A stretch of 37,883 nucleotides of DNA from Thiohalocapsa sp. ML1 (GTDB taxonomy: Bacteria > Pseudomonadota > Gammaproteobacteria > Chromatiales > Chromatiaceae), in NCBI RefSeq assembly GCF_001469165.1, contig NZ_JABX01000052.1:1-37883 (forward strand), read 5' to 3'. Below the pieces are notes generated by a model. That model was given only the letters and a program-made list of their open reading frames with translations, did no database searches and was not told where the DNA came from. Below, one piece after another: positions 14,326-23,818 of the stretch. Made by a program: the position numbers and the translations under genes. Within the stretch, counting starts at the first letter, position 1, and the number at the start of each line of letters is the position of its first letter.

Positions 14326-15792
14326 TCAGAGGAGCGGCAAGCGGACGCTGAAGCAACTGCCCTCGCCGACGCGGCTCTGGGCGCTGATGCCGCCGAGATG
14401 CCGCTGGACGATGGAAAAGCAGATGGACAGCCCGAGCCCGGTACCCCAGCCGGGGCTGGAGCTGGTGTGAAAGGGGTCGAAGATGCGCTCCAAGTCCCCG
14501 TCCGTGATGCCGATGCCGGTGTCGCGCACATGCACGACCACTTCCGCATCGTCGACGCTGAGGTCGATCGCGAGGTCGCCGCCGTCGGGCATCGCCTGGA
14601 TGGCGTTCAGGAAGAGGTTCGTAAACACCTGCTGCAACAGCGCGGCGACGCCGCGCACGAGCACCGGGCCGGGCGGGAGCGCCGTGCGGATGCGAATGCT
14701 CTGCACCAGTGCCTGGTTATCCACCAGCGCCAGGGTCTCGCGCAGCACGACCACCAGGTCCACTTCCGCCATCTCCTCGCTCGGAGACGGCCGGGCAAAC
14801 CGCAGCATGTTCTCGATGATCTGGGAGACCTTGCCGAGACCGGTCTGGATCTTCTCCATGCACTCGACGCGGAAGTCCTCCGGCAGGTCGTCCTCCATCA
14901 GGAACTGCGCCGCGGACGAGCACACGGCTAGCGGGTTGCGGATCTCGTGGGCGATGCCGCCGGCCATGACGCCGAGCGCGGCGAGCTTATGCGACTGGCG
15001 CAGTTGGAACTCGAGCTTGCGCCGCTCGGTGAGGTCGCGGCCCACGCCGACGGCGCCGATGATGGCGCCGTGATCGTCCTTCATCGGCGACAAGAGCCAG
15101 GCGATGAGCACGGGCTCGCGGCCGGGGGCCACATTGAGCTGGCATTCCGCGGTGAGCGGGCCGTCGCCGCCGGCGAGCGTCTCCTCCATGACCCGACGCG
15201 CCTCGGCGCGGGCGGATGGCTCGCAGATGTCGTACAGATAACGCCCCAGCACCTCGCTGCCGGCGAGCCCGGACAGGGTCTCGGCGGCGCTGTTCCAGGT
15301 GAGGATGCGCCCCTCCCCGTCCACCGACAGCACGATGTCGCTCGCGCTCTCCACCACGGAGGCGAGATGGCGCTCGACCCGTCGCACCTCCTCCGACAGG
15401 CGCACCTGCGCCGTAACGTCCTCGAGGAACAGCATGGCCGCCTCGATGCCCCCGGGGCCGTCCAGCGGCACCACGGAGTAGTAATAGATGCGCAGCGGAA
15501 TCCCCGGGGCGCGATAGGTGATGCGCTGCCCGCGCAGGGGCTCGCCGTCGCGAAACACCTTGCGGATGCGCCCGAGCATGTCGGTGCCCTCGATGATGAC
15601 GACCGGGAACACGTCCTCCAGGTGCCGGCCCTTGGTCGCCGTCTCGCTGAGCTGGCTCTTGGAGAGAAAATTTCGGTTCGCGCAGACGACCCGCAGCATC
15701 TCGTCCACCAGCACGACGGAGGAGGGGATGGCGTCCAGGAGCTGGCGGAACTCGGCGGATTTGGGCATCGTGCCCCAAGATTTGATGTTCAT
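14326..15792 (-). CDS. gvrB: PAS-domain sensor histidine kinase (GvrB-like)
   Basis: A 488-residue soluble kinase with two PAS domains (about 12-128 and 142-255), then HisKA with GGIAHEIRNPLAV (phospho-His282), and an HATPase domain with N box NLFLNAIQAM, G1 VRDTGIGI, F box IFDPFHTS and G2 GTGLGLSI. This is the NtrB/AtoS-type layout that usually partners sigma-54 activators. No transmembrane segment, so it senses an internal signal, perhaps redox or a small ligand through PAS. The start at MNIKSWGT overlaps the upstream gvpF/L stop by ATGA; the longer upstream frame is a shadow of the gvpF/L genes. Likely phosphorylates the receiver downstream and/or the NtrC-type regulator in the same operon. 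Confidence 0.93.
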   Translation of the reverse strand: MNIKSWGTMPKSAEFRQLLDAIPSSVVLVDEMLRVVCANRNFLSKSQLSETATKGRHLEDVFPVVIIEGTDMLGRIRKVFRDGEPLRGQRITYRAPGIPLRIYYYSVVPLDGPGGIEAAMLFLEDVTAQVRLSEEVRRVERHLASVVESASDIVLSVDGEGRILTWNSAAETLSGLAGSEVLGRYLYDICEPSARAEARRVMEETLAGGDGPLTAECQLNVAPGREPVLIAWLLSPMKDDHGAIIGAVGVGRDLTERRKLEFQLRQSHKLAALGVMAGGIAHEIRNPLAVCSSAAQFLMEDDLPEDFRVECMEKIQTGLGKVSQIIENMLRFARPSPSEEMAEVDLVVVLRETLALVDNQALVQSIRIRTALPPGPVLVRGVAALLQQVFTNLFLNAIQAMPDGGDLAIDLSVDDAEVVVHVRDTGIGITDGDLERIFDPFHTSSSPGWGTGLGLSICFSIVQRHLGGISAQSRVGEGSCFSVRLPLL

Positions 15793-16514
15793 GGCGATGA
15801 CGTCACTGCCGTGGGAAACGCGGCCAGCGTGTCCGCCGCGGCAAAGCTGTAAGGCGGCCAGGGACCGCTGGTGAGAACGGCGTCGGGCGCACCTGGCAGC
15901 CAGCCGGCCGCCAGCGCGTCTTGCAGCCGCAGTTCGAAGCTGTCCAGCACCGCCCGCGGCACCAGATACTGCACCGACAGGCGCTGCTGTCCGGCGAACC
16001 AGCCCTGCTCCCGGCGGCGGCGGCGAAACAGCCCCGCCAGCGCGGCATCGAGCCGGTCCAGCGCGGCCTCGGCCGCGGCCCCGACGGCGAGCTCCGCGCG
16101 GCGCCGAAGCAGATAGTCGCGACCGCTCATGACGCTGTCCTGCACCTGCCGGGCGCCGCCGGCGGTGGGCGCTAGGGGCAGCCTGAGCCCCATCTCGACG
16201 CAGCCGTCCAGCAGCTCCAGCAGCGCCGCGTAGCGGTCGTGGTCGGCGGTCAGGTGCGCGACGACGGCCCCGGGGCCGGACAGCCGGCTGCCGTAACGCA
16301 TGGGCACGACGGTGAGCCGCGCGTGGTAGTGCTCGATCACGTCGCCGAAGGCGAGCATCGCCGCGACGTCGTCCTGCACCGGCGCCGGGGCGACCAGCGC
16401 GGCCAGGTCGTCGGCGTCCAGCCAGCGCAGCGTCACGGGCACGTCCGCAGGCGGCGGCGGTGGCGTCTGCCGCAGCGCAGGTGTCGCGCAGATGCAGTAA
16501 AGCAGCAGGCTCAA
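15789..16514 (-). CDS. gvpF3: Gas vesicle protein GvpF/GvpL family, third paralogue (TTG start)
   Basis: A 241-residue GvpF/L protein. Family marks: N-terminal SLLLYCICA, VEHYHARLTVVPMRYGS (the equivalent of VLPMRFG), CVEMGLRL, SVQYLVPRAVLDSFELRLQ and the closing TSGPWPPYSFA. No ATG sits in the right place; the natural start is a TTG at 16514 whose last bases overlap the TGA of the upstream paralogue (TTGA, 4 bp), giving the expected hydrophobic N-terminus. The stop overlaps the kinase start in the same way. The name follows gvpF3 of Serratia by position; the F and L subfamilies are not separable by eye. Confidence 0.88.
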   Translation of the reverse strand: MSLLLYCICATPALRQTPPPPPADVPVTLRWLDADDLAALVAPAPVQDDVAAMLAFGDVIEHYHARLTVVPMRYGSRLSGPGAVVAHLTADHDRYAALLELLDGCVEMGLRLPLAPTAGGARQVQDSVMSGRDYLLRRRAELAVGAAAEAALDRLDAALAGLFRRRRREQGWFAGQQRLSVQYLVPRAVLDSFELRLQDALAAGWLPGAPDAVLTSGPWPPYSFAAADTLAAFPTAVTSSP

Positions 16515-17338
16515 GATGCCGCGGCCACGAAGCTGTAACCGGGCCAGGGGCCCTTGCAGACCACCCGCAGGCCATGCCCGGCAAGGACCGGTCCGGTGGT
16601 GTCGATGGCGGCGTGAAAGTCGTCCAGGCCATCCGTGGGCACCAGAAAGGCCCAGTTGAACGCGAGCGTCTGCCCGGCCGGAATGCGCCGCTGGGCGTGG
16701 CCACGGCTCGCGGCGGCCAGCGCGTCGGCCAGGGTTGCGGCGGCGGCCTCCGCCCAGTTGTCCAGCTCCGCGTCCAGCTCGCGGCGCAGGCGCTGCTCTT
16801 CGAGGTGGCGGCGGCCCGGCGCCGCGGGGGGCGTCCAGTCCCCGGCGACGATGGCGTCGCGGACCAATGCATCGAGCGCCGCATCGCGATCCAGCTCGCC
16901 CTGCACCGCCCATTCCGCACAGCCGGCGAGCCGGGCAAGCGCGGCGCCAATGTCGTCGCGTCGCAGCTCCATCTCTGCGGCGAGGGCGGCCGGGCTTGAG
17001 AACAGGGTGCCGAAGGGCAGCGGGTAGACCGCCGCCTCCGCCAGTGCGGCGTCGAGCACCGCCTGGTGGCGCAGCGCCCGCGGACCCACCCAGCCGATGT
17101 CGGCCAGGTTCGCGGCGCCGTCGTCGCCGTCGAAATCCGTGCGCCGCACCGGGCTCACCAGCGCGATGAGCCCGGCGTGGCGATACAGCCCAAGGGGGCG
17201 CTCCGGGTCCACCGCGGGCAGCGCCGGCGGCAGCCCGGACGCGGCGCCCGAGTCCGACACGAAGCCGTATAGGTACACCGCCTCGTCGGCATCCGTGCCG
17301 ACATCGGCCTGCGACCGCATGGCACCCCCTGCGATCAT
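16511..17338 (-). CDS. gvpF2: Gas vesicle protein GvpF/GvpL family, second paralogue
   Basis: A 275-residue GvpF/L protein: EAVYLYGFVSD at the N-terminus, LGLYRHAGLIALVSPV, the LRHQAVLDAALAEAAVYPLPFGTLF segment, a helical middle and the C-terminal NWAFLVPTDGLDDFHAAI...GPWPGYSFVA end. The ATG at 17338 overlaps the stop of the CDC48-type gene (ATGA); an internal ATG at 17320 has a GGGGGTGCC site and is an alternative. The paralogue immediately downstream overlaps by 4 bp. GvpF/L proteins bind GvpA in other organisms and are thought to control its early assembly. Confidence 0.92.
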   Translation of the reverse strand: MIAGGAMRSQADVGTDADEAVYLYGFVSDSGAASGLPPALPAVDPERPLGLYRHAGLIALVSPVRRTDFDGDDGAANLADIGWVGPRALRHQAVLDAALAEAAVYPLPFGTLFSSPAALAAEMELRRDDIGAALARLAGCAEWAVQGELDRDAALDALVRDAIVAGDWTPPAAPGRRHLEEQRLRRELDAELDNWAEAAAATLADALAAASRGHAQRRIPAGQTLAFNWAFLVPTDGLDDFHAAIDTTGPVLAGHGLRVVCKGPWPGYSFVAAAS

Positions 17339-19512
17339 GTGCGCCCAGGCCCCATGACCTCGGCCAGCGCGTGCTCGAAGTCCGCCGCCTCGATCAGCAC
17401 CGCGGGCGGCGAGTCGCCGGCGAACACCGCCGGATCGCCGTCGGCCTTGGCGACGGCGCGGCGGATCGCCACCAGGGCTGCACGGTTGCAGATGGCCGCG
17501 AGATCGGCACCACTCGCGCCCGCCGTGCGCGCGGCGAGGTCCGCCGCATCCATGACCTCGCCCCCGGGCTTGCCGCGCAGGTGCACGGTGAGGATCTCTT
17601 CGCGGTCCTTCTCGTTCGGCAGCCCGAGCTCCACCACCTCGTCGAAGCGCCCGGGACGCAGCATGGCCGCGTCAATGAGGTCCGCGCGGTTGGTGGCAGC
17701 GAGCACGAACACGCCTTTGAGCTCTTCCAGCCCGTCCATTTCGGCGAGGAACTGGCTCAGCACCCGCTCCGAGACGTGCGAGTCCGTCGCGCCCGACGAG
17801 CGCGCCGGCACCACCGCGTCCACCTCATCCAAAAAGATGATGCACGGCGCCGCTTGGCGGGCCTTGTGGAAGACCTCGCGCACGCCGGCCTCGGACTCGC
17901 CGACGAAGCGCGACATCAGCTCCGGCCCCTTCACGGCGATGACGTTGACGCCGCTCTCGTTGGCCACCGCCTTTGCAATCAGCGTCTTGCCGATGCCGGG
18001 CGGTCCGGCCAACAGCAGGCCCTTGGGCGGCGCCACGCCCGCCTGCAGGAACAACTGCGGATACTTGAGCGGCCATTCGACGGCCTCGACCAAGCGCCGG
18101 CGCACGTCGGACAGGCCGCCGACGTCGTCCCATTTCACGTCCGGGATCTCGACGAAGACCTCGCGGATCGCCGACGGCTCCACCTCCCGCAGCGCCGTCT
18201 CGAAGTCCGCCATCTGCACCGTGACGGTGGCGAGGCGGTCGAACGGCAGGTCGTCGAGCGTCGTGCCGATGTTCGGCAGGAGCCGGCGCAGCGTGCTCAT
18301 GGCCGCCTCGCGGCAGAGCGCCTCTAGGTCCGCGCCGACGAAGCCGTGGGTGATCTCGGCGAGGTGCTCCACGGCCACGTCTTCGTCGAGCGGCATACCG
18401 CGGCTGTGGATTTCCAGGATCTCGCGCCTGCCGTCGCGGTCCGGGATTGGGATCGCGATCTCGCGGTCGAAACGCCCGGGCCGGCGCAGCGCCGGATCGA
18501 TGGCGTTCGGCAGGTTGGTCGCCGCGATGACGATCAGGTTCTGCCGGCGGTTGAGGCCGTCCATGAGCGCGAGCAGTTGCGCGACGACGCGCTTCTCGAC
18601 ATCGCCGACGACCTTGTCCCGGCGCGGCGCGATGGCATCGATCTCGTCGAGGAAGATGATGCTCGGCCCCTTACGGGCCGCCTCCTCGAAGATCTTGCGC
18701 AGGTGCGCCTCGCTCTCGCCGTAGAATTTGTGGATGATCTCCGGCCCCGAGACGGTGTAGAACGCGGCGTCCGCCTCCTGCGCAATGATCCGCGCAATCA
18801 GCGTCTTGCCGCAGCCGGGTGGCCCGTGCAGCAGCACACCCTTGGGCGCGTCTATCCCTAAGCGCTCGAACACCTGCGGATGGCGCAGCGGTAGCTCGAT
18901 CATCTCGCGGATGCGCTGCACCTGGTGGCGCAGTCCGCCCACGTCCTCGTAGGTCATGGTGCCGCCGGCGCTGCGCTGCGCCGAGCCGCCCGCGCTGGGG
19001 GCTTCCGCCCGCTTGCCGATGACGAGCGACGTGGTCGGGTTGATGATGACGGCGCCGGGCGGGCTCGTGTCCTCGACCTTGAAGTCCGCGCTGCGGCTGC
19101 CGAACAGCGACGCCCGCACCAGGTCGCCCTTCACCACCGGTACGCCGTCGAGACGGCTGCCGATGTAGTCGAGGTCGCGCTTGGCGGGCGTCACCGTCGT
19201 CGGTGCGAGCACGATGCGGGCCGCGGGCTGATGCTCGCAAGGCATCACCTCCGCCTTCTCATCGACACCGATGCCGGCGTTTTTGCGCGTAATGCCGTCC
19301 AGTTGAATGCAGTCCTTGCCGCGCATGTCCTGGTACGCCGGCATCACCTTGGCCACGCTGGTGCGCTTGCCGCGCACCTGCACGACGTCGCCGAGCGCAA
19401 GGCCCAGGCGCTGGATGTCTGCGGGATCGAGCCTGGCATAGCCGCGGCCGGCGTCCTTGGCCAGGGCCTCGGCCACCTTGAGCTTGATGCTTTCTGACTT
19501 GTTCTCGGACAT
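17335..19512 (-). CDS. CDC48/p97-type double AAA+ ATPase in gvp operon (GvpZ position)
   Basis: A 725-residue protein with the layout of archaeal/eukaryal CDC48: an N-terminal double-psi-barrel type domain (about 7-180, starting LKVAEALAKDAGRGYARLDP), D1 with Walker A GPPGCGKT (230-237) and Walker B IIFLDEID (285-292), and D2 with GPPGIGKT (503-510) and IIFLDEVD (558-565), plus RRPGRFDRE and RPGRFDEV arginine-finger segments. This type is rare in bacteria and probably came from archaea. A ribosome site AAGGGGG overlaps the gvpH stop. It occupies the gvpZ position of the Serratia operon. A segregase or chaperone that remodels GvpA-family complexes is my inference; proteolytic use is less likely without a partner protease or HbYX tail. 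Confidence 0.93.
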   Translation of the reverse strand: MSENKSESIKLKVAEALAKDAGRGYARLDPADIQRLGLALGDVVQVRGKRTSVAKVMPAYQDMRGKDCIQLDGITRKNAGIGVDEKAEVMPCEHQPAARIVLAPTTVTPAKRDLDYIGSRLDGVPVVKGDLVRASLFGSRSADFKVEDTSPPGAVIINPTTSLVIGKRAEAPSAGGSAQRSAGGTMTYEDVGGLRHQVQRIREMIELPLRHPQVFERLGIDAPKGVLLHGPPGCGKTLIARIIAQEADAAFYTVSGPEIIHKFYGESEAHLRKIFEEAARKGPSIIFLDEIDAIAPRRDKVVGDVEKRVVAQLLALMDGLNRRQNLIVIAATNLPNAIDPALRRPGRFDREIAIPIPDRDGRREILEIHSRGMPLDEDVAVEHLAEITHGFVGADLEALCREAAMSTLRRLLPNIGTTLDDLPFDRLATVTVQMADFETALREVEPSAIREVFVEIPDVKWDDVGGLSDVRRRLVEAVEWPLKYPQLFLQAGVAPPKGLLLAGPPGIGKTLIAKAVANESGVNVIAVKGPELMSRFVGESEAGVREVFHKARQAAPCIIFLDEVDAVVPARSSGATDSHVSERVLSQFLAEMDGLEELKGVFVLAATNRADLIDAAMLRPGRFDEVVELGLPNEKDREEILTVHLRGKPGGEVMDAADLAARTAGASGADLAAICNRAALVAIRRAVAKADGDPAVFAGDSPPAVLIEAADFEHALAEVMGPGRT

Positions 19513-19522
19513 GGCAACCCCC

Positions 19523-20015
19523 TTAGGACAGCCGGACCTCGAGGATGCCGTTGCGGCAACTGTGCGTCATGCCGTCGGCCGTGAAGCTGCGCGGCAGCAG
19601 CACCTCCTTGCGGTACTTCTTGTCGCCGCTGGCGGCCTGGATGTCGAGCACGTCGCCGTTGAGCTCCAGCTCAATGTCCTCGGCGCCGATGCCGGGGAGC
19701 TCCGCGACCACCTGCACGTGGCCGTCCTCCTCGAACACGTCCACCATGGGCTCGGTGACCTCCTGAACCACCGAGGCGCCGGTCTCCTCGTCGCGGCGGA
19801 TGTTGCCGAAGGGCTCAACGCGCGGGCGCGGCTCGCCCTCGTCGCCCAGCCCAACACGGACCGTGAAGCCGTAGACGCCCTTCACCTGGCGCCCGCCGCT
19901 GGTTTTCGTTTCGATGTTGCCTTCTTTCTGCAGGGCCTCGCCGGTTTCGGCGAGCTCCCCGAGCTTCTCGACCAAGTCGCCGAGCCCGCGGAAGAAGCCC
20001 TCGATACCACCGGCG

Positions 20016-20035
<20 letters not shown>
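19523..20035 (-). CDS. gvpH: Gas vesicle protein GvpH (Hsp20-like)
   Basis: A 170-residue protein. The N-terminal 60 residues contain GFFRGLGDLVEKLGELAETG, typical of GvpH; residues about 90-170 form an alpha-crystallin/Hsp20-like fold with PMVDVFEEDGHVQVVAELPG, ELNGDVLDIQA and a final NGILEVRLS, the conserved I-x-V/L end of the crystallin domain. GvpH is a small-heat-shock-like protein that affects vesicle formation in haloarchaea. It overlaps the end of the NtrC-type regulator gene by 20 bp and is followed after 10 bp by the CDC48-type gene. Confidence 0.92.
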
Positions 20036-21470
<1,435 letters not shown>

Positions 21471-21474
21471 GGTC

Positions 21475-22074
21475 CTACTCACTCCTGGTGGCCTTGCCAA
21501 TGGGATAGGTCACTTCGATGTCGGCGGCGAGATGCGGCTCGACCTCATGCACGAGACCGAGGAACAACACGCCGGTCTCGCCGGATGCGAGGGTCGCGTT
21601 GATGCGCTCGGCGATGAAGCGGTCGCGGCGCACGAGGATCGCCGCCGCGAGCCGGCGGTTCTGCTGCGCTTCTGCGGGGGCCATGTCCGCACCCTGCTCC
21701 AGCAGCTCTTTCTGGAGCTGGTACTCCTCCACGAGCAGCTCGGCGGACTCGGTACCCATCAACACGGCGCCCCGGTCCATCAGGCGCCGCACCAAACGGT
21801 GGTTGCGGCTGCCGCCAGCGGCCAGATCGGCGACGATGGCCTGTTCGTGCTCGCACACGGGCAAACCGTCTTGGTAGACACGCCAGCCGAGCTTGGACAC
21901 CGGCAAGGCATCAACGGCGCGCTCGGTGCGATCCCAGAACCCGCCAACCGCCTGCGCGAAGCGCTGTTTCTCGACGTGCGATGGGCGTGCCTGCGCCACG
22001 GCCTCCGCGAGTCCACCCAGATCCTTAAGCGTGTGCACAACCGGAAACAGCACCAGCCTGCGTTGCTGGCTCAT
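21475..22074 (-). CDS. Unknown protein heading the gas vesicle regulatory operon
   Basis: A 199-residue cytoplasmic protein I cannot assign. It starts RRLVLFPVVHTLKDLGGL and ends in a conserved-looking segment, RDRFIAERINATL..GETGVLFLGLVHEVEP (about 150-180), then ADIEVTYPIG. The His-containing start and the R-x-x-x-IA/GLVHEVE end faintly recall the TraB/PrgY layout, but this is not firm. The middle is helical and charged (SAELLVEEYQLQKELLEQ). It has a strong ribosome site (GGGAGG), is the first gene of the second gvp operon and lies four bases before gvrA, so a function in sensing or controlling vesicles is likely by association only. I recall no counterpart in the Serratia cluster. Confidence 0.82.
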   Translation of the reverse strand: MSQQRRLVLFPVVHTLKDLGGLAEAVAQARPSHVEKQRFAQAVGGFWDRTERAVDALPVSKLGWRVYQDGLPVCEHEQAIVADLAAGGSRNHRLVRRLMDRGAVLMGTESAELLVEEYQLQKELLEQGADMAPAEAQQNRRLAAAILVRRDRFIAERINATLASGETGVLFLGLVHEVEPHLAADIEVTYPIGKATRSE

Positions 22075-22446
22075 GTGCGCCCTCCCGTACTTATGCTTAA
22101 TGTTCTTGTGGTTAGTAGTGGATACGATGGACGGGCGTTTAGCAACGACAATTCGCGATTATTTCAGCCAATGCCCGATTGACAGAACGCCCAGGAACCG
22201 TCATATGGCGCCAAATGCTTACACGCGTCAACCGTCACGACGCCTGCTGGGCCGAGGGAGCCCTCCCCGGCCCTCGGCCCTCGGCCCTTCGCTTCCCGGG
22301 TCCGAACACTCAGTGAGCCCGTGGCCGGCATGTCCGTGGCCGGCGCGGCTCGCGACCATGCTTGGTTCTATACTCCGGCAATCCCTGATCCGGCCTGCGG
22401 CGCGGCGGCCCCAGGGCAACGTCCACCACCGCATTCGGAGCTCCGC
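22075..22446. other. Divergent promoter region with heptamer-repeat hairpin
   Basis: 372 bp between the gvr operon (leftward) and the muramidase gene (rightward). The part nearest the gvr operon (22110-22170) is AT-rich for this genome, as expected for a promoter, but I see no confident -35/-10 or sigma-54 pair. At 22249-22288, GGGCCGAGGG and CCCTCGGCCC form a 10-bp stem with a 12-base loop, built from CGGCCCT heptamers. A TATACT hexamer at 22369-22374 could be a -10 box for the muramidase gene; its -35 is weak. Confidence 0.5.
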
Positions 22447-23304
22447 ATGGCCATCGATATTGAAGCCCAGGTTGACCGCATCCTTGAGGAGGCACGCGCG
22501 GAACTGCTCGCGGTCGTGCGCGCCGAGGCAGCGCGCGCCGTCGATGAACCCACCGACACCGGGGACGACACCCCGGCGACCAGCGCAGACGCCGATACGG
22601 CGGCACCGGACATTCCGGACCACCCGCCGCGGGTGGAGGCGGAGCACGAGATCCCGTTCATCTTCGACTACCCGAACAAGACCCCGGACGGGCGCTTCGT
22701 GCCGGTGTCCTGGACCGGCCCGATCCCGGGCCAGGCGGCGATCACGGATGCGGACATCGCCGAGCTCGCTGATGTTTGGAGCATCGATCCCTGCCATCTG
22801 CGCGCCGTGCTGCGGGTGGAGTCGGCCGGCTCCGGCTTCTTGATCAAGGAGCCGCCACCGGCGCGGCCGAAGATTCTGTTCGAGGCGCATTGGTTCTACA
22901 AACTCACCCCGTTACCGATCAGCAAGACCCGCCCCGACCTGAGCTCGCCGCGCTGGAATCGCAGCCTCTACAAGGGCGGCAGTGCAGAATGGGACAGGCT
23001 CAAGGACGCCATGACGTTCGACTGGCTGCAGGCGCTCAAGTCCGCGAGCTGGGGACTCGGGCAGGTCATGGGCTTCAATTACACCGTTGCCGGTTGCGCG
23101 AGCATGGAGCAGTTCATTGTTGAAAATTTCACCGGCGAGAAGCATCAGTTTCAGCACATGCTGAGCTTCATCGATAACAACAACTTGATGGGGCACCTGC
23201 GCGCCGGACGCTGGGCGAGCTTCGCCAAGGGCTACAACGGCGCCGGCTATCGCGCCAATCGTTACGACGAGAAGCTTGCTGGCGCAGCGCAGCGGTGTCG
23301 CTGA
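22447..23304 (+). CDS. N-acetylmuramidase-family protein (DUF3380)
   Basis: A 285-residue protein. Residues about 95-285 match the N-acetylmuramidase family seen in phage endolysins and bacterial lysozymes: LRAVLRVESAGSGFL with the likely catalytic Glu125, RPKILFEAHWFYKL, LSSPRWNRSLYKGG, ALKSASWGLGQVMGFNY, and a closing FAKGYNGAGYRANRYDEKLA. The first 70 residues are an acidic, helix-then-linker region (EAQVDRILEEARAELL) in place of the usual peptidoglycan-binding domain. There is no signal peptide or membrane anchor. GGAG lies six bases before the ATG. No other phage gene is nearby. It would cleave peptidoglycan if exported or released by lysis. Confidence 0.88.
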   Translation: MAIDIEAQVDRILEEARAELLAVVRAEAARAVDEPTDTGDDTPATSADADTAAPDIPDHPPRVEAEHEIPFIFDYPNKTPDGRFVPVSWTGPIPGQAAITDADIAELADVWSIDPCHLRAVLRVESAGSGFLIKEPPPARPKILFEAHWFYKLTPLPISKTRPDLSSPRWNRSLYKGGSAEWDRLKDAMTFDWLQALKSASWGLGQVMGFNYTVAGCASMEQFIVENFTGEKHQFQHMLSFIDNNNLMGHLRAGRWASFAKGYNGAGYRANRYDEKLAGAAQRCR

Positions 23305-23356
23305 CCGCAGCGATGTCGCTGACCACAGTGGTGTCGCTGACCGCAGCGCCGTCGCC
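23289..23356. repeat. 18-bp tandem repeat at the end of the muramidase gene
   Basis: gcagcggtgtcgctgacc repeated at 23289-23306, 23307-23324 and 23325-23342 with small changes, plus a partial unit. The first unit contains the stop codon of the muramidase gene; the rest is noncoding. Probably local duplication of the gene end. Confidence 0.8.
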
Positions 23357-23473
23357 CGGGGCGATGCCGCATATCCAAGTTACCAACGCCCCAGCTCAGC
23401 TCCGTAAAGAATCGTAAAGGGCGACACCGGCCGGTGCGCCTGCAGGCGCCGGGCCGTGCGGAGCCTCCCATGC

Positions 23474-23502
23474 TTGGCACGGCAAGGCACCCGGTTTATA
23501 GT
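23474..23502 (+). promoter_or_regulatory. Sigma-70 promoter of the glycine cleavage operon
   Basis: TTGGCA (23474-23479), 17-base spacer, TATAGT (23497-23502). Five of six matches in the -10 and four of six in the -35. Transcription would begin near 23509, eight bases before the first helix of the glycine riboswitch. Confidence 0.78.
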
Positions 23503-23516
23503 CCGCGCTCGGTTTC

Positions 23517-23737
23517 GGTGCCGCGGGAGAGACCGGCGACCGCGCCCGGGCAGCATGCCCGGCCGCTTGCGTCGGCGCCGAAGGCGCAACACCGCCCGGA
23601 ATCGCTCAGGCAAAAGGACCGCGGCACCAAGTTCCGACTCTGGAGAGCGGCCGGCACGTCGCGAGACGTCGCCGGCCCACCGACGGGGCAGCAGCGCGCA
23701 CACTCGCGCTGCAAACTCTCAGGTTCAGGACAGAGGG
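23517..23737 (+). ncRNA. Tandem glycine riboswitch (gcvT element)
   Basis: Two aptamers in series, upstream of gcvT. Aptamer 1 (23517-23628) is closed by a perfect 10-bp P1 (ggtgccgcgg / ccgcggcacc) and contains the conserved ggagagacc, gccgaaggcgcaac and ctcaggcaaaaggacc blocks. Aptamer 2 (about 23638-23735) is closed by ctctg/cagag and contains ctctggagag, ccgacggggca and aaactctcaggttcaggacagagg. These are the consensus blocks of the known glycine riboswitch, which turns on glycine cleavage genes when glycine is abundant. The 80 bases that follow form two hairpins (cggcgcgc/gcgcgccg and gccggc-tctgc-gccggc) just before the gcvT ribosome site, so control is probably translational; no T-run is present. 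Confidence 0.95.
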
Positions 23738-23818
23738 GCGGCGCGCGGGTCGAATGCCTGCGCGCCGTCGCGTGTCCAAATCTGCCGGCTCTGCGCCGGC
23801 GCGAACCGGGAGCCCCGC

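Noticed and set aside
14326-16950. Histidine kinase frame extended to 874 codons
   Set aside because: The N-terminal 386 codons overlap two gvpF/L genes in another frame; the true start is MNIKSWGT at 15792 with ATGA overlap.
23474-23495. Possible sigma-54 promoter for gcvT (ttggcacggcaaggca)
   Set aside because: The -24 half is good but the -12 reads ggca instead of ttgc, and a better sigma-70 -10 (TATAGT) lies at the right distance for the riboswitch.
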